Assembly (NCBI RefSeq): GCF_014655955.1
Contig: NZ_BNBO01000072.1
Location: forward strand, 1 to 39,613
Length of the DNA: 39,613 bases
Direction: 5' to 3'
Source: Kitasatospora indigofera
GTDB taxonomy: Bacteria > Actinomycetota > Actinomycetes > Streptomycetales > Streptomycetaceae
Shown: in pieces, positions 17,037-25,800 of the stretch
Position numbering within the stretch: the stretch's first letter is position 1
Layout: each line of letters starts with the position of its first letter
Program-made: the position numbers and the translations under genes
Notes under the pieces: model-generated
Told to the model about the DNA's origin: nothing
What the model saw: the letters and a program-made list of their open reading frames with translations, nothing else
Database searches by the model: none

Positions 17037-17531
17037 TCAGCCGGCCGGGCCGGGGGTCCGGGCGGCCAGCGCCCGCAGCTCCGCGGTGAGGGCCTCGGCC
17101 AGGTCGGGGCGCGCGTGGAAGACGGCCGGGGTCTGCTGCAGCAGCGCGATCCGCCAGCCGGCGCCCCGGTTCACCGCGATCACCGTGTGCAGCGCGTTGA
17201 GCGCGGGATCGATGTCGACGGCGTCCGGCGGCACCATGCCCGCGACCGCGTCCAGCAGCGCCGCCCCGGGGGCCAGCGGGCGGACCCGGCGCACCTTCGC
17301 CACGTACTCCGCCGGCTCGCGCTCGGCGAGGATCCGGCCGAACTCGGCGGCGATGCCGGACCTCCCGGCGTACCGGCTCCCGTCCAGGCCGATGGCCTCG
17401 CCGTCACGGGCGAACGGCCCCGCGAAGGCCGATCCGTCGCACATGTTCCAGCCGTCCAGCACCCGGTGGTAGAGCCCGCGGACGGCGCTCTCGTCGGCGT
17501 GGGACAGCTCCGGCAGCCGCGTATCGTTCAT
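17037..17531 (-). CDS. SnoaL-like / SgcJ-EcaC family protein
   Basis: A 164-residue single-domain protein with the cone-shaped NTF2-like/SnoaL-like pattern. It has an N-terminal helix with LYHRVLDGWNMCDG, then FARDGEAIGLDGSRYAGRSGIAAEF, then strands carrying HTVIAVNRGAGWRIALLQQTPAVF. Members annotated SgcJ/EcaC are found widely, and most have no proven reaction despite the oxidoreductase label. I chose ATG 17531. The long upstream extension in this frame is antisense to the glycosylase gene and carries no domain. It diverges from that gene with 81 bases between start codons, so their promoters must overlap or lie very close. Confidence 0.82.
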   Translation of the reverse strand: MNDTRLPELSHADESAVRGLYHRVLDGWNMCDGSAFAGPFARDGEAIGLDGSRYAGRSGIAAEFGRILAEREPAEYVAKVRRVRPLAPGAALLDAVAGMVPPDAVDIDPALNALHTVIAVNRGAGWRIALLQQTPAVFHARPDLAEALTAELRALAARTPGPAG

Positions 17532-17612
17532 AGGTCCATGGTCGGCGAAGGCGACCCGGCGGGACAGCGGAGCGGGGCCGGCGGGCGGCCCGGCACACAG
17601 GAGGCGGCTGCG

Positions 17613-18530
17613 GTGACGGAGGAGGCGGTACGGCGCTGGCGGCCGGGATTCCCGGTGGAACCGGGCCGCGCCCTGCTGCCGCTGCGCCGTGGCCCGGCCG
17701 ACCCCTCGTACCGCCGGACCGGCGACGGCGCCGTCTGGCGGGCCTCCCGCACCCCGGCCGGGATCGGCACCCTGCGGGTGCTCGGCCGCCCGGCGGACGG
17801 CGAGGTCGAGGCGCGGGCCTGGGGGCCGGGCGCCGGGTGGCTGCTTGAGCGGCTGCCCGCGCTGCTCGGCGCGGAGGACGACCCGGCCGCGCTGGTGCTG
17901 CCGCCGGGGCCGTTGCGGGACGCGCAGCGGCGGCTCGGCGGGGCCCGGCTGGGCCGGACCGGGCTGGTGATGGAGTCGCTCGTCCCCGCGGTCCTGGAGC
18001 AGAAGGTCACCACCGACGAGGCGTACCGCGCCTGGCGCTCCCTGCTGCGCGACTTCGGCACCCCGGCCCCCGGGCCGGCCGAGGGCATGCGGGTGCCGCT
18101 GTCCGCCCGCGAGTGGGCGATGCTGCCCAGCTGGGAGTGGCACCGCGCCGGCGTCGACCCGAAGCGCTCGGCCACCGTGGTGCGCGCGGCCCGGCTGGCG
18201 CCCCGGCTGGAGGAGGCCTCCGGCCTCGCCCACCAGGAGGCCTTCGCCCGGCTGACCTCGGTGCCCGGGATCGGCATCTGGACGGCCGCCGAGACCCTGC
18301 AGCGCAGCAACGGCGACCCGGACGCGGTCTCGGTCGGCGACTTCCACCTGCCGAACCTGGTGGGCTGGGCCCTGGCAGGCCGCCCCCGCAGCGACGACAC
18401 CCAGATGCTGGCCCTGCTGGAGCCCTACCGCCCGCAGCGCCACCGGGTCTGCCGGCTGCTGCTGGCCACCGCCGGCCACGCCCCGCGCTACGGCCCGCGG
18501 CTGGCGCCGAACGACCACCGGGGGCGGTGA
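17613..18530 (+). CDS. DNA-3-methyladenine glycosylase 2 family protein (AlkA-like, HhH-GPD)
   Basis: A 305-residue base-excision-repair glycosylase of the HhH-GPD superfamily. The N-terminal ~120 residues match the AlkA-type beta domain pattern (WRPGFPVEPGRALLPL). The helix-hairpin-helix is LTSVPGIGIWTAAE, and the catalytic Asp is in VGDFHLPN about 20 residues later, as the family requires. ILEQKVT-type helix residues (VLEQKVTTDEA) also fit. It removes alkylated purines from DNA. I chose GTG 17613 because AGGAGG lies 8 bases upstream. An ATG at 17538 is in frame but has no ribosome site. Confidence 0.88.
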   Translation: MTEEAVRRWRPGFPVEPGRALLPLRRGPADPSYRRTGDGAVWRASRTPAGIGTLRVLGRPADGEVEARAWGPGAGWLLERLPALLGAEDDPAALVLPPGPLRDAQRRLGGARLGRTGLVMESLVPAVLEQKVTTDEAYRAWRSLLRDFGTPAPGPAEGMRVPLSAREWAMLPSWEWHRAGVDPKRSATVVRAARLAPRLEEASGLAHQEAFARLTSVPGIGIWTAAETLQRSNGDPDAVSVGDFHLPNLVGWALAGRPRSDDTQMLALLEPYRPQRHRVCRLLLATAGHAPRYGPRLAPNDHRGR

Positions 18531-18583
18531 GGGGCCGGTCCGGTCCCGGGGGCGCCGCCCGCGGGCGGGGGCACCTCCCGGGG
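18531..18583. terminator. GC-rich self-complementary convergent gap
   Basis: The 53 bases between the convergent glycosylase and fbiB stop codons include CCCGGG copies at both ends and the self-complementary CGCCCGCGGGCG in the middle. They can fold into a strong stem and probably terminate both transcripts. Confidence 0.5.
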
Positions 18584-19876
18584 TCAGCGCACGGTGACGA
18601 AGGCGTCCGCGCTGCGGGTCGGCCGCTCGCGCGGGGGCTCGGCGGGCCGGCCGACGGCGACGGCGCCCATCGGGTCCCAGCCGGCGGGGAGGTCGAGGAC
18701 GGCCCGGACGGTGTCCCGGCAGAACATGGTGGACGAGACCCAGGCCGAGCCGTAGCCCTCGCCGGTCAGGGTGACCAGCAGGTTCTCCACGGCGGCGCCG
18801 ATCGCGACGGTGAACATCTCCCGTTCGGCGGCGGCCCGGCGGGCGTCGGGGTAGGCGTGCGAGCCGTCCATCACCAGGCAGGGGACCACCAGGTAGGGCG
18901 CGTCCCGCAGGACGTTGCCGCGGGCGGTGCGGCGGGCGATCTTCGCGTCGTCCCAGCCGTCGAGTTCGCGCAGGTCACGCTGCCAGGCGGCGAGCATCGC
19001 GTCCAGCAGCCGGGTGCGGACCTCGGGGCTCTCCAGCAGGACGAAGCGCCAGGGCGTGGTGTGGTGCGGGGCGGGCGCGGTGACCGCGGCGGCCACCGCC
19101 CGGCGGACGGCCGCCGGGTCCACCGGCTCGGCGGTGAAGGAGCGGATGGTGCGCCGCAGGGTGACGGCCTGGCGCAGCGCCTCGGAGGTGCCGAGCCGGA
19201 ACATGTCGTCGGCGGCCGCCCGGACCATCGGGCGGGTGCCCGCGCCGTCCTCGGCGGTGACCAGGCCGGCCAGGCCCCGGACGACGGCGACCGGGGTGCC
19301 GGTGGCCTTGCCCTTGACCAGGTCGCCGGCGGCGGCGAGCTCGTCGGCGGTGGCGGTGACGGTCATCGCCAGCTCGTTGCCGTGGCTGTCGGTGCGGCCC
19401 CGGTGGTCCTCCAGCACGGGCAGTCCGGCGGCGCCGATCGCGACGTCGGTCAGGCCGTTGCGCCAGGGCCGGCCGAAGGTGTCGGTGATGACGACCGCGA
19501 GCCGGCGGCCGGTCAGCTGCTGGAGCCGGGCGCGCAGGGCGCGGGCCGAGGCGTCCGGGTCCTCGGGGAGCAGCAGCACCGTGCCGGGGGCGGTGTTGGA
19601 GGCGTCCACGCCGGCGGCGGCCATCACCAGGCCGTTGCGGTTCTCGACGATCCGGGCCGGGCCGCGCCGGGCCACCACCCGGACGGTCTCGGCGTCGATG
19701 GCGGCCTCGCGGTCGGCGGCGCGCAGCAGCCGGCCCTCCGCCTTGCTGACGATCTTGGAGGTGACGAGCAGGATGTCGCCGTCCTCGAAGTCGCCCGCCT
19801 TGGCGATCAGTTCGGCGAGGTCGGAGTCCGCGTCGATCTCCGGCAGGCCGGTGACGGGCAGGATGTGCAGGCTCAC
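18584..19876 (-). CDS. fbiB: Bifunctional F420 synthesis enzyme FbiB (glutamate ligase plus FMN-dependent reductase)
   Basis: A 430-residue two-domain enzyme of coenzyme F420 synthesis. Residues ~1-245 are the CofE-type F420-0:gamma-glutamyl ligase (LPVTGLPEI at the start, LLVTSKIVSKAEGR, then FGRPWRNGLTDVAIG). The C-terminal ~190 residues are a nitroreductase-fold domain (TLRRTIRSF near its start, HHTTPWRFV) that reduces dehydro-F420-0 using FMN. Both halves are present, as in mycobacterial FbiB; archaeal CofE has only the first. I chose GTG 19876, which overlaps the fbiA stop codon (GTGA), so translation is coupled. The other F420 genes, fbiC and fbiD, are not in this window. Confidence 0.95.
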   Translation of the reverse strand: MSLHILPVTGLPEIDADSDLAELIAKAGDFEDGDILLVTSKIVSKAEGRLLRAADREAAIDAETVRVVARRGPARIVENRNGLVMAAAGVDASNTAPGTVLLLPEDPDASARALRARLQQLTGRRLAVVITDTFGRPWRNGLTDVAIGAAGLPVLEDHRGRTDSHGNELAMTVTATADELAAAGDLVKGKATGTPVAVVRGLAGLVTAEDGAGTRPMVRAAADDMFRLGTSEALRQAVTLRRTIRSFTAEPVDPAAVRRAVAAAVTAPAPHHTTPWRFVLLESPEVRTRLLDAMLAAWQRDLRELDGWDDAKIARRTARGNVLRDAPYLVVPCLVMDGSHAYPDARRAAAEREMFTVAIGAAVENLLVTLTGEGYGSAWVSSTMFCRDTVRAVLDLPAGWDPMGAVAVGRPAEPPRERPTRSADAFVTVR

Positions 19877-20844
19877 CGGCGGACCGACTCGGCCAGCGCC
19901 AGCGCCTCGCGGGCCATCGCCGCCGTCGCCCCGGTGTCGGTCATCAGCAGCGGGACCGCCCGGCAGCTGATGCCGGCCGCCTCGACGGCGGCCACCGACG
20001 CGGCGTCGGCGGTGTCGACCAGCCAGCCGTCGATCAGGCCCTCGGCGGCCCGGGAGCCGTAGTGCAGCGCCACCGCGTCGGCGGTCGCCTCGACGCCGAC
20101 GGCCGCGAGCACCTTGTCGGCCATGCCGCGGACCGGTGCCCCGCCGATGATCGGGGAGAGCCCGACGACCGGCGCGGACGCCGCGCGGACGGCCTCCCGG
20201 ATCCCGGGCACGGCCAGCACGGTGCCGATGCTCACGACCGGGTTGGACGGCGGGAAGAGGATCACGTCGGCGGCCGCGAGGGCCTCCAGCACGCCGGGCG
20301 CGGGCTTCGCGGTGTCGGCGCCGACCGGGACGATCGCCTCGGCGGCGACGGCGGCGTGCAGCCGCACCCAGTACTCCTGGAAGTGCACCACCCGGGGGCC
20401 CTGCTCGTCGGTGATCCGGACGTGCGTCTCCACCCGGTCGTCGCTCATCGGCAGCAGCCGCACGCCGGGCTGCCAGCGGTCGCACAGCGCCTCGGTGACG
20501 GCGCTCAGCGGGTAGCCCGCGCCGAGCATCTGGGTGCGGACGATGTGGGTGGCGAAGTCACGGTCGCCGAGCCCGAACCACTCGGGCCCGACGCCGTACG
20601 CCTTCATCTCGTCCTTGACCGACCAGGTCTCGTCGGCCCGTCCCCAGCCCTGTTCCTCGTGGATGCCACCGCCGAGGGTGTACATCACGGTGTCGAGGTC
20701 CGGGCAGACCTTCAGCCCGAAGAGGTGGATGTCGTCGCCGGTGTTGCCGACGACGGTGATCTCGTCCGCGGGGGAAACGATCTCCTTGAGGCCGCGCAGG
20801 AAGCGCGCTCCGCCGATTCCGCCTGCCAGTGCCACGATGCGCAT
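19873..20844 (-). CDS. fbiA: F420 phospholactate/phosphoenolpyruvate transferase FbiA (CofD family)
   Basis: A 323-residue CofD-family transferase. It joins the activated guanosine-diphospho three-carbon unit (PEP-derived in actinobacteria) to the deazaflavin FO, giving dehydro-F420-0, the substrate of FbiB. The start VALAGGIGGARFLRGL, then NTGDDIHLFGLKVCPDLDT and the LFPPSNPVVSIGT loop, are family hallmarks. It overlaps fbiB by 4 bases and starts only 28 bases after the cysteine dioxygenase gene on the same strand. It may be read from that upstream promoter or from its own; an AGGAT motif close to the ATG would fit a near-leaderless start. Confidence 0.95.
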   Translation of the reverse strand: MRIVALAGGIGGARFLRGLKEIVSPADEITVVGNTGDDIHLFGLKVCPDLDTVMYTLGGGIHEEQGWGRADETWSVKDEMKAYGVGPEWFGLGDRDFATHIVRTQMLGAGYPLSAVTEALCDRWQPGVRLLPMSDDRVETHVRITDEQGPRVVHFQEYWVRLHAAVAAEAIVPVGADTAKPAPGVLEALAAADVILFPPSNPVVSIGTVLAVPGIREAVRAASAPVVGLSPIIGGAPVRGMADKVLAAVGVEATADAVALHYGSRAAEGLIDGWLVDTADAASVAAVEAAGISCRAVPLLMTDTGATAAMAREALALAESVRR

Positions 20845-20872
20845 GCGCCCATCCTGCCAGGCGGACGGGGCG

Positions 20873-21562
20873 TCAGTGGGCGGCGGCCGGGTCCGCGCTG
20901 TGCCGCGCGGGCCCGCCGTCGCGCTTGACGGGCTGCGTCTCGGGGACGACCGGCGCGCCGTACTGGTGCATCTCGGTCAGGCCGGGCGAGTAGAGGTGGA
21001 TGCTGACGGCGGGTTCGAGCGAGGCGTTGACCACCTCGTGCAGGTAGCCGGAGGAGAACACCCGCTGCCCGCCCGGGCGCAGGGTGCGCGCGCCCTCGCC
21101 GGCGTGGGTGAGCGAGCGCTCGACGAGTTCGCCGCCGACGACGGTCATCACGCCGGAGGAGTCGCCGTGGTCGTGGAAGCCGCTGCTCTGGCCGGGCAGC
21201 CAGCTGAGCAGCCAGACCTCGTAACCGGGGCCGGTCTCCAGCCGGGCGTACCAGCGGGTCAGCGCGTCGTAGCGGACCAGCGGCTCCCAGCGGTCGCGGT
21301 CGGCGGCGATCTCGCGGACGAGCTGCGCGTAGCCGGCGACGGTGGTGGGGTGCTGGGGCAGGTCGGTGCGGGCCAGGTGCGGGAAGGCCAGCGGGTCGCC
21401 GGCGATCGAGACGTCGCTCAGGCCGTCGGCCCAGGGGTGGACGGGCTCCGGGGCGGGCGACGGGAGGAGGGGCGACGGAAGCAGGACGGGGAGGGCGGCC
21501 TGGGGCCGGCGGGCGTGCTTGTTGCGGTCGCGGTTCCGCTTGCGGATGCGGTTCATTCGCAT
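20873..21562 (-). CDS. Cysteine dioxygenase family protein
   Basis: A 229-residue cupin enzyme expected to oxidise L-cysteine to cysteine sulfinate with O2 and a mononuclear iron. The three iron ligands are visible: His130 and His132 in GFHDHGD and His175 in YLHEVVN. The first ~20 residues are unusually basic (RIRKRNRDRNKHARR) and may be a dispensable extension. The ATG at 21562 has GAGGACG (21568-21574) as ribosome site, and a second in-frame ATG lies two codons later. The gene is preceded by a 31-codon Cys-rich reading frame (21684-21779) that looks like a cysteine-sensing leader. A related thiol dioxygenase substrate, such as mercaptopropionate, cannot be excluded. Confidence 0.88.
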   Translation of the reverse strand: MRMNRIRKRNRDRNKHARRPQAALPVLLPSPLLPSPAPEPVHPWADGLSDVSIAGDPLAFPHLARTDLPQHPTTVAGYAQLVREIAADRDRWEPLVRYDALTRWYARLETGPGYEVWLLSWLPGQSSGFHDHGDSSGVMTVVGGELVERSLTHAGEGARTLRPGGQRVFSSGYLHEVVNASLEPAVSIHLYSPGLTEMHQYGAPVVPETQPVKRDGGPARHSADPAAAH

Positions 21563-21683
21563 GGGATCGTCCTCGGACTACGGCTGGTTCGAACGGGGAT
21601 CAGCCGGATCCGCGGGGGTCCTGGGGCGGGAGCGCGCGGGCGGCCTCTGTGGTCCTGGGCGGCGCGCGGTGGGACGCGAGCGC

Positions 21684-21779
21684 CTAGATACAGCAGGAAC
21701 AGAGGCGACAACAGCGGAAAGAGTGCGCGGCACGGCGGAGCTCGGCCTGGCGGCTCCGGGGGGCGGCGGACTCTGACAT
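21684..21779 (-). CDS. Short Cys-rich leader peptide upstream of cysteine dioxygenase
   Basis: A 31-codon frame, ATG at 21779 and TAG at 21684-21686, ending FRCCRLCSCCI. Five of the last nine residues are Cys, and four of the five codons are TGT, a rare choice in DNA this GC-rich. TTGACA at 21816-21811 would place the transcription start very near the ATG, so the message may be leaderless. The stop is 121 bases before the cysteine dioxygenase ATG. The Cys-codon region (21699-21706) is exactly complementary to leader RNA at 21643-21650. In mycobacteria, leaderless polycysteine short frames are known cysteine-responsive attenuators. By analogy, ribosome stalling here under cysteine shortage would change the leader fold. 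The peptide itself probably has no function. Expression is unproven. Confidence 0.65.
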   Translation of the reverse strand: MSESAAPRSRQAELRRAAHSFRCCRLCSCCI

Positions 21780-21786
21780 GAGAGCA

Positions 21787-21816
21787 AGGAGACCGCAAGA
21801 GGGGTGCGTGTGTCAA
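21787..21816 (-). promoter_or_regulatory. Candidate promoter for the Cys-rich leader and cysteine dioxygenase
   Basis: On the minus strand a consensus TTGACA (21816-21811) is followed after 18 bases by TCTCCT (21792-21787), a poor -10. Transcription would begin around 21780, at or next to the leader ATG. Confidence 0.5.
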
Positions 21817-21864
21817 CCTGCGGGACCGGACATTGGGTGGGCAGACCCCATGAACCACCGAATG

Positions 21865-21880
21865 GGGTGATAAATCACCC
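21865..21880. promoter_or_regulatory. Perfect palindrome resembling a BldD operator
   Basis: GGGTGAT and ATCACCC flank AA, an exact 7-bp inverted repeat in a GC-poor patch. The GTGA...TCAC arrangement matches the BldD box described in Streptomyces, and whiB is a known BldD target. It is 392 bases from the whiB ATG and about 50 bases upstream of the cysteine dioxygenase leader promoter, so either gene could be controlled. Confidence 0.5.
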
Positions 21881-22167
21881 TCTATGTTTCGATGTGAAGA
21901 TCGCCGGGAAGGCAGCCCGATGACCGGTTCGGACGGGTACCCGCACCCGGAGCCGGTCCCCCGGAACCCTGGCCGGCCGACGGACGTCCCTCCCCGTGAG
22001 GGAAGGTCAAGATCGAGGCGGCCCTTGGCGACCAGGGCTCAGCGGGTAGACGGTTGCGGATGGTTCAGCGGCATCCGGGCGACATGTTCCCTATGTCCGG
22101 ATATGTACACTATTCGTAACGGCTTGGTGCCGGGGAGTGAATCCTGGACCCAATACCAGAGCTCGGC

Positions 22168-22197
22168 TTGACTGGGCCAGAGTGACGCAACTGTAAT
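22168..22197 (+). promoter_or_regulatory. Candidate whiB promoter
   Basis: TTGACT (22168-22173) and TGTAAT (22192-22197) are separated by 18 bases, a good match to vegetative sigma promoters. Transcription would start near 22204, giving a leader of about 70 bases that contains the strong ribosome site AGAGGAGG. A GTGTC just downstream could bind WhiA. Confidence 0.55.
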
Positions 22198-22271
22198 TTC
22201 ACTCGTGTCGTTCAGCCGCACTCAGCAGCGGCAACACGGGGACGCCAAGAGGGGCAGAGGAGGCGCGCCAC

Positions 22272-22544
22272 ATGAGCGAGCTCTTTGAGCTGTTGATCGG
22301 TGAGGGCATCGAGGAGGAAGAGGAGGAGTTCGGTTGGCAGGAGCGCGCACTGTGCGCCCAGACCGACCCCGAGTCCTTCTTCCCGGAGAAGGGCGGCTCC
22401 ACCAGGGAGGCCAAGAAGGTCTGCCTCGCCTGCGAGGTCCGCTCCGAGTGCCTGGAGTACGCCCTCGCCAACGACGAGCGGTTCGGGATCTGGGGTGGTC
22501 TCTCCGAGCGCGAGCGCCGGCGGCTCAAGAAGAGCGCGGTCTGA
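22272..22544 (+). CDS. whiB: WhiB, iron-sulfur developmental regulator
   Basis: A 90-residue Wbl protein, nearly complete in every expected feature. Cys28, Cys51, Cys54 and Cys60 bind a [4Fe-4S] cluster. FGIWGGL (71-77) is the conserved turn that contacts the sigma factor region, and ERRRLKK at the end is the DNA-binding basic tail. The block from GWQERALCAQTDPES onward matches what I recall of S. coelicolor WhiB (WhiB2 in mycobacteria), while the first ~20 residues, with an E6 run, are more divergent. WhiB works with WhiA to switch aerial hyphae from growth to sporulation septation. The ATG has a strong AGAGGAGG about 10 bases upstream. The synteny with manB, ahcY and fbiAB supports the whiB assignment over other Wbl paralogues. 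Confidence 0.95.
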   Translation: MSELFELLIGEGIEEEEEEFGWQERALCAQTDPESFFPEKGGSTREAKKVCLACEVRSECLEYALANDERFGIWGGLSERERRRLKKSAV

Positions 22545-22616
22545 GCCGACCAGGCCCCGGACCCGGCGGCGTCCACCGCGGCCAGCGGCCCGCCGACCAC
22601 CACGACAGTTGCGCCG

Positions 22617-22640
22617 GCGCCCCACCACATGGTGGGGCGC
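22617..22640. terminator. Perfect 10-bp hairpin terminator after whiB
   Basis: GCGCCCCACC (22617-22626) and GGTGGGGCGC (22631-22640) flank the loop ACAT. It is 72 bases past the whiB stop codon and should separate whiB from the glycosyltransferase gene. Confidence 0.75.
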
Positions 22641-22674
22641 TCCTGCGTTCCCGGCCCCCTCTGCACCGACACCG

Positions 22675-22706
22675 CTGACACCGGCACCGTCGAGAGCCGT
22701 TAGTGT
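22675..22706 (+). promoter_or_regulatory. Weak candidate promoter for the large glycosyltransferase gene
   Basis: CTGACA (22675-22680) and TAGTGT (22701-22706) are 20 bases apart, longer than ideal. They are the best pair in the 316-base gap between whiB and the next gene, about 150 bases before its ATG. Nothing else stands out in that gap apart from the terminator. Confidence 0.3.
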
Positions 22707-22860
22707 GGTGCGCCATCCGGGTGCCTCTGCTCCCGGCCCGCGCACCACCGCCCGCCCCGAGTGTCGAACGGCTCGCCCGGACCGGTACCGCGCACCACCT
22801 GCCGTGCACCGGCTGCATCCACCGGCTGCATCCACTGAAAAACTGGGGCCAGCGCACTCG

Positions 22861-25800
22861 ATGACTGTCTACAGCCACCAGAGCGGCTTCTCAGCTGCCA
22901 GGCCGCCCGCGTACCCGCGCCACCTGGTCACCGCCGTGATCGTCTCCCACGACGGCGCCCGCTGGCTGCCGCAGGCCCTGGCCGGCCTGCTCGGCCAGGA
23001 CCGTCAGGTGCAGCGCATCCTCGCCGTCGACACCGGCTCCACCGACGCCTCCCCCCAGCTGCTCGCCGACACCCTCGGCGACTGGCTCCCGGAGAGCGGC
23101 CCGCTGATCCTCGGCCGCCGGGCCGGCTTCGGCACCGCCGTCGCCGACGCGGTGTTCAACAGCCCCCCGCTGCGCCCCGAGGACCTCCCCTACAGCCTGG
23201 ACCCCTCCGGCTACGACCCCGTCACCGGCGGCTGGGACGACTTCGGCGACCCGCTCGGGGCCGAGGACGAACTCGGCCGCGGCGGCCCCCGGGAGACCCA
23301 GCCGGTCGAGTGGCTCTGGCTCCTGCACGACGACTGCGAACCGCAGACCGACGCCCTGCGCCGGCTCCTCCAGGTCGCCGACTCCACCCCGACCGCCGCC
23401 GTCGTCGGCCCCAAGCTGCGCAGCTGGTACGACCGCCGCCAGCTGCTGGAGGTCGGCGTCAGCATCGCCCGCTCCGGCCGCCGCTGGACCGGCCTCGACC
23501 GCCGCGAGCAGGACCAGGGCCAGCACGACCAGGTCCGGCCCGTCCTCGCCGTCTCGACCGCCGGGATGCTGGTGCGGCGCGACGTCTTCGAGGACCTCGG
23601 GGGCTTCGACAAGGCGCTCCCGCTGATGCGCGACGACACCGACTTCTGCTGGCGCGTCAACGCCGCCGGCCACCGGGTGGTGATCGCCCCCGACGCCGTC
23701 CTGCGGCACGCCGAGGCCGCCAGCCGCGAACGCCGGGCCATCGACTGCGCCTCCGCCCACCCGCACCGGGTCGACAAGGCCGGCGCCGTCTACACCCTGC
23801 TGGCCAACTCCAAGGGCCTGCTGCTGCCGTACGTCCTGCTGCGGCTCGTCCTCGGCACCCTGCTGCGGGTCTTCGCCAACCTGGTCGGCAAGGACCCCAA
23901 GCAGGCCTTCGACGAGATCGCGGGCCTCGGCCACGAACTGATCCGGCTGCCCCGGCTCCTGCTCGCCCGCAAGCGCCGGGCCAGGACCAGGGCCGCCGAA
24001 CCCGGCGACGACCGCACGCTCTTCCCCGCCCCCGGCGCCACCGCCCGGCTCGCCGTCGAGGGCGCGATCAGCTCGCTCGGCATCGGCGGCGCCGACGACT
24101 CCGGCGCCGGCCGGCACGGCTCGGTCGAGGCAGGCCCCGGCGACGAGGACTCCGAGGACCTGGTCGTCGAGCAGTTCGCCCTGATCAAGAAGCTCGCCCG
24201 GCGCCCCGCGCCGGTGCTCTTCGCCGGGCTGCTGCTCTTCGCCCTCGCCGCCTGCCGCCCGCTGTTCGGCGGCGGCCACCTGCTCGGCGGGGCCCTGCTG
24301 CCCGCCGCCGACGGCGCCTCCGGCCTCTGGGACATGTACGCCGGCTCCTGGCACCCCGTCGGCACCGGCTCCACCGCGACCGCCCCGCCCTACCTCGGCG
24401 TCCTGTCGGTGCTCTCCTGGCTGCTGTTCGACCACGCCGACCTCGCACTGACCCTGCTGGTCGTGCTGGCCGTCCCGCTCGCCGCCGTCAGCGCCTACCT
24501 GGTCTCCCGGCCGCTGCTGGACTCCAAGCTCGTCCGCGCCTGGGCCAGCGCCACCTACGCGCTGCTGCCCGCCGCCACCGGCGCGCTCGCCCAGGGCCGG
24601 ATCGGCACCGCCGTGCTCGCCGTGCTGCTCCCGCCGCTGGCCCGCGCCGCCGCCATCACCGTCGGTCTCGGCATCCGCGCGGAGACCGCCGCCAAGGGCG
24701 CCCGCCCCGGCTGGCGCAGCGCCTGGATGACCGTCCTGCTGCTCACCCTCGCCACCGCCTTCGTCCCGCTGGCCTGGGCCCTGGCCGTACCGCTCGGCCT
24801 CGCCGCGCTCGCCACCGCGGTGGCCCGCGGCGGCGCCTTCGGCTCCGGCCTGGACGCGCTGCGCCTGCTCGGCCTGCGGGTGGTGGTCATCCTCGGCATG
24901 CCGGTGCTGGTGCTCGCCCCCTGGTCGCTGCACGTCCTCGCGCACCCCTCGCGGCTGCTGCTGGAGGCCGGCCTGCCCGGCCCGAGCGGCCACTCCGCGA
25001 CGCCGCTCGGCCTCGTCCTGGCCAACCCCGGCGGCTCCGGCGTCCCGCCGGTGTGGCTGTCGGCCGGTGTGGTGATCGCGGCGCTCGCCGCGCTGCTGCG
25101 CGCCGACCGCCGCCGGGCGGTGCTCGCCGCCTGGGGCGCCGCCGCCGCCGGCATGGTCTTCGCCGTCGCGGTGGCCGGCAGCGCCGTCACCCCCGCCTCC
25201 GGCGGCGCGGCGGTGCCCGCCTGGGCCGGCCCGGCCACCCTGCTCACCGGGCTCGCCCTGCTGGCCGCCGCGGCGATCGGCGCGGACGGCGCCAACGCCC
25301 GGGTCGCCGGCATCGCCTTCGGCTGGCGCCAGCCGGTCGCCGCGCTGGTGGTCGCCGCCGCCGCGCTGGCCCCGCTCGGCACCGGCCTCTGGTGGGCCGT
25401 CACCGGCGCGGACGGGCCGCTGCGGCGGGCCGCCTCGGCCGTCCAGGTGCCCGCCTTCATCGCGGAGGAGGCCGGTACCACCGACCGCTCCCGCACCCTG
25501 GTGCTGACCGGTGACGCCGACGCGGCGGCCGTGCGGTTCGCGCTCGTCCGCGGGGCCGGCCTGAGCCTCGGCCAGGCCGAGGGCACCGTCGCGGCGGGCT
25601 CGCCCGACGGCAACGGCCTGAACACCGTGGTCGGCAACCTGCTGGCCGGCTCCGGCGCCGACCAGGCGAGCGCGCTGGCCGGCTACGGCATCGCCTACGT
25701 CCTGGTCGAGGACCCGATGATCGCCAAGGCCAGGGAGGTGCTGGACGCGACCCCCGGTCTGACCAAGGTCAGCCAGGACGCCGGCACCGCGCTCTGGCAG

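Larger units (their letters stand above)
21780..22271. other. Long regulatory region between the Cys leader and whiB
   Basis: These 492 bases separate divergent transcripts. They contain the leader promoter (21787-21816), a BldD-like palindrome (21865-21880), a GACAT/ATGTC inverted repeat at 22081-22097 and the proximal whiB promoter (22168-22197). A GTGTC at 22205-22209 (GACAC on the other strand, the WhiA core) lies just after that promoter. Its base composition is noticeably less GC-rich than the genes around it. A 95-codon frame at 21884-22171 shows no coding character. Confidence 0.55.

Noticed and set aside
21884..22171. 95-codon plus-strand frame between the Cys leader and whiB
   Set aside because: No ribosome site, no GC-rich third-position pattern and no recognisable motif; it overlaps likely regulatory DNA.
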